Origin: Deltaproteobacteria bacterium
GTDB lineage: Bacteria > Myxococcota_A > Polyangia > Polyangiales > Polyangiaceae
Direction of reading: 5' to 3'
NCBI GenBank assembly: GCA_003235365.1
Contig: QJWJ01000050.1
Coordinates: 1-64,000, forward strand
Length of the DNA: 64,000 nt
Shown here: one piece after another, positions 62,624-64,000 of the stretch
How the letters are laid out: each line of letters begins with the position of its first letter
Numbering within the stretch: the stretch's first letter is position 1
The notes under the pieces: model-generated
The model's database searches: none
Seen by the model: the letters and a program-made list of their open reading frames with translations, nothing else
What the model was told of the DNA's origin: nothing
Translations under genes and position numbers: made by a program

Positions 62624-63475
62624 TCAAACGCGCGTCGCGAGCACGTTGAGATACTCCGAGGGCACGACCGTGCGGTTCGGCTCGTCCGACTCGTTGTGGC
62701 GACTCCACAGCGCGGTGAGTTCCTCGTGAAGGCGCTGCTGTTCTGTCTCGGCCAGTGCAGCGAAGGCGCGGGTGATGGGCCCGTAGTTGTCGCGGAAGAA
62801 GTCGACCACGCCACTCGGTGAGAACGGGTAGTCGAAACGGTAGTCGACGAGTTCGAGGCGAAGGTCTTTGACGGCGTTCCCGAAGCGCTCCCGCACCACG
62901 TCGGGGTTGCCCCACAACAAAGGCGACGGCATGCCGGGTGGCGAGACGAAGCCCGAGATGACCGCGAGCATTTGTCCGACGAACCCTTCTTTCGTCCAGT
63001 TGGCCATGGCCAGCGTGCCCCCCGAGCGGCATACCCGGCAGAACTCCCGGGCGACGAGCTCCGGGCGTGGGGCGAACATGGCGCCGTAGATGGTTGCGAC
63101 GACGTCGAATTGTCCATCCGGATATGGCAGGGCCTCGGCGTCACCTTCGTCGAAATGCGCTGACAAGTCTGCCGCCGCAGCGCGGCCTTTCGCGGCCGCG
63201 ATGGAGTTGGATGCAATGTCCACTCCCGTCACTTTCGCACCGTTGGTGGCCGCGACCAACGCAAGTTGGCCCGAGCCGCAGGCGACGTCCAAGAACGTAG
63301 CCCCTTCGACATCGCCGATTCGCTCGAGGAACTCATCGGCGCTGCTGCTCATGAAACGTGAAAAATAGTCGTAGTTGCCCGCCATCCAGGTCGCGCGCAG
63401 GCGGTCTTTGAGGGCACTGACGTCGTTGGAGGTGTTGGTGGCGGTTGTGGTAGTTTGGGTAACGTTTGCTTGCAT
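62624..63475 (-). CDS. Class I SAM-dependent methyltransferase (Methyltransf_11/25 type)
   Basis: A 283-residue cytosolic methyltransferase. Motif I is ATFLDVACGSGQLALVAATN near residue 60, the acidic loop VTGVDIASNSIAAAKGRA follows, then DGQFDVVATIYGAMFAPRPE and GGTLAMANWTKEGF. These features resemble the UbiE/small-molecule group. The ribosome-binding site GGAGAT just before the ATG at 63475 decides the start against an ATG at 63487. It is divergent from an AraC-type regulator 187 bp away, which could control it. Confidence 0.87.
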   Translation of the reverse strand: MQANVTQTTTTATNTSNDVSALKDRLRATWMAGNYDYFSRFMSSSADEFLERIGDVEGATFLDVACGSGQLALVAATNGAKVTGVDIASNSIAAAKGRAAAADLSAHFDEGDAEALPYPDGQFDVVATIYGAMFAPRPELVAREFCRVCRSGGTLAMANWTKEGFVGQMLAVISGFVSPPGMPSPLLWGNPDVVRERFGNAVKDLRLELVDYRFDYPFSPSGVVDFFRDNYGPITRAFAALAETEQQRLHEELTALWSRHNESDEPNRTVVPSEYLNVLATRV

Positions 63476-63662
63476 GTGGATCTCCATTGGGTTGCGTCGG
63501 CGCTGCCCGACTCTCGACAACCTACCCACGTGCGCTCCAACTGACCTTACCCGCTCCGCCGGATGGCTTGACCGAAACACCACGGGTTTCAAGTAGCTTT
63601 GCCGGACGTCCTGTGAGATTTGCCGAAACGCCGACGCCGGTGATACGCTCGGCGCTTCTACC

Positions 63663-64000
63663 ATGGATGTGCTTTCCGAAGTACTGAAGGTCGTGCGCCT
63701 CGACGCCGCGGTCTTCTTCAACTGCGAGTTCTCCGCCCCTTGGTGCTTCTACTCGCCGAAAGCACCTTTGGCTGTGCCGTTGCTCTCCCCAGGCGCGAGC
63801 CGGCTGATCATTTACCACATGTTGGTTGATGGGCGCGCCTACCTGCGCGTCGAGGATGGCGAGCGGGTTGAACTGCGCCCGGGTGACATCGTTACGCTGC
63901 CGCATGGGCAGGGGCACTTCATCGGCAACGGCGACACCGAAGAGTTCATCGACGGCCGCAATGCGTTGCCCGGGCTGCTCGCTCGAGGGCTTGAACTCGT
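63663..64000 (+). CDS. AraC family regulator, N-terminal cupin part (cut by window end)
   Basis: The first ~112 residues of a protein that runs off the window. They match the Cupin_6 domain of AraC-type regulators: LKVVRLDAAVFFNCEFSAPW, YHMLVDGRAYLRVEDGERVE and LRPGDIVTLPHGQGHFIG. The DNA-binding helix-turn-helix domain must lie beyond position 64000. It is divergent from the methyltransferase gene. Confidence 0.8.
   Translation, partial: MDVLSEVLKVVRLDAAVFFNCEFSAPWCFYSPKAPLAVPLLSPGASRLIIYHMLVDGRAYLRVEDGERVELRPGDIVTLPHGQGHFIGNGDTEEFIDGRNALPGLLARGLEL

Noticed and set aside
1..64000. tRNA, rRNA, CRISPR arrays, integrases and insertion sequences
   Set aside because: Looked for tRNA T-arm-like motifs, regular spaced repeats and transposase motifs by eye and found none that hold up; a covariance-model scan would be needed to exclude small RNAs.

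Overview
The window looks like chromosomal DNA of a high-GC member of the Myxococcota, probably class Polyangia. The evidence is indirect but consistent: two proteins end in MYXO-CTERM-like sorting tails, two carry the Cys-rich DUF4215 'CGDG..CDDGN..DGC' repeat, many lipoproteins have long Ser/Pro/Gly/Asp linkers after the lipobox, and a myxobacterial-type sigma factor lies next to a Ser/Thr kinase. No tRNA, rRNA, CRISPR array, transposase, phage or plasmid gene was recognised.

Layout. 0.1-7.2 kb: fatty acid desaturase; a 340-bp block of degenerate 42/43-bp tandem repeats; an ECF sigma/anti-sigma pair with an M74 murein endopeptidase; a secreted LamG/GH43-like lipoprotein followed by a small STAS-like protein. 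7.2-11 kb: aldo/keto reductase and divergent LysR regulator, then a lineage-specific lipoprotein. 10.9-15.4 kb: a second sigma factor overlapping a Cys-rich polytopic membrane protein, directly upstream of a copper-handling operon (Tat multicopper oxidase, His-rich heavy-metal-binding lipoprotein, TolC-like channel). 15.4-25.3 kb: BNR_4 lipoprotein, outer-membrane protein, AraC regulator with a glyoxalase-fold remnant at its 3' end, CotH-kinase lipoprotein, rhodanese and DsrE pair, DUF4242, and a 1,004-aa BTAD/AAA regulator. 25.4-31.7 kb: a three-gene ABC exporter operon with a hairpin-rich leader, class A beta-lactamase, AI-2E-type permease, sigma factor. 31.8-40.3 kb: Ser/Thr kinase, MYXO-CTERM beta-helix protein, lipoprotein, and a tandem of a five-heme MYXO-CTERM cytochrome and a two-heme lipoprotein cytochrome. 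41-49.9 kb: methyltransferase, pirin, orphan polysaccharide-export permease, a second multicopper oxidase, TerB-like protein, DUF4215 lipoprotein, soluble transhydrogenase. 50.4-64 kb: truncated sulfatase, GST-like protein, LTA-synthase-like enzyme, second copies of the lineage-specific lipoprotein and the STAS-like protein flanking a PL9-like lyase, DUF481 protein, metalloprotease-like lipoprotein with its outer-membrane partner, YHYH remnant, P-loop kinase, methyltransferase and a partial AraC regulator.

Themes. The region is rich in exported proteins: predicted polysaccharide-active lipoproteins, copper oxidases and surface cytochromes. The observations I rate highest are (1) a candidate metal-sensing sigma/membrane anti-sigma pair upstream of the copper operon, (2) a dispersed ~40-bp palindromic element with compensatory changes, often touching stop codons at convergent gene ends, (3) a repeated gene arrangement (secreted carbohydrate-active lipoprotein, then STAS-like protein, with the lineage-specific lipoprotein nearby) at both ends of the window, and (4) the surface cytochrome tandem. 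Several gene remnants indicate ongoing decay.
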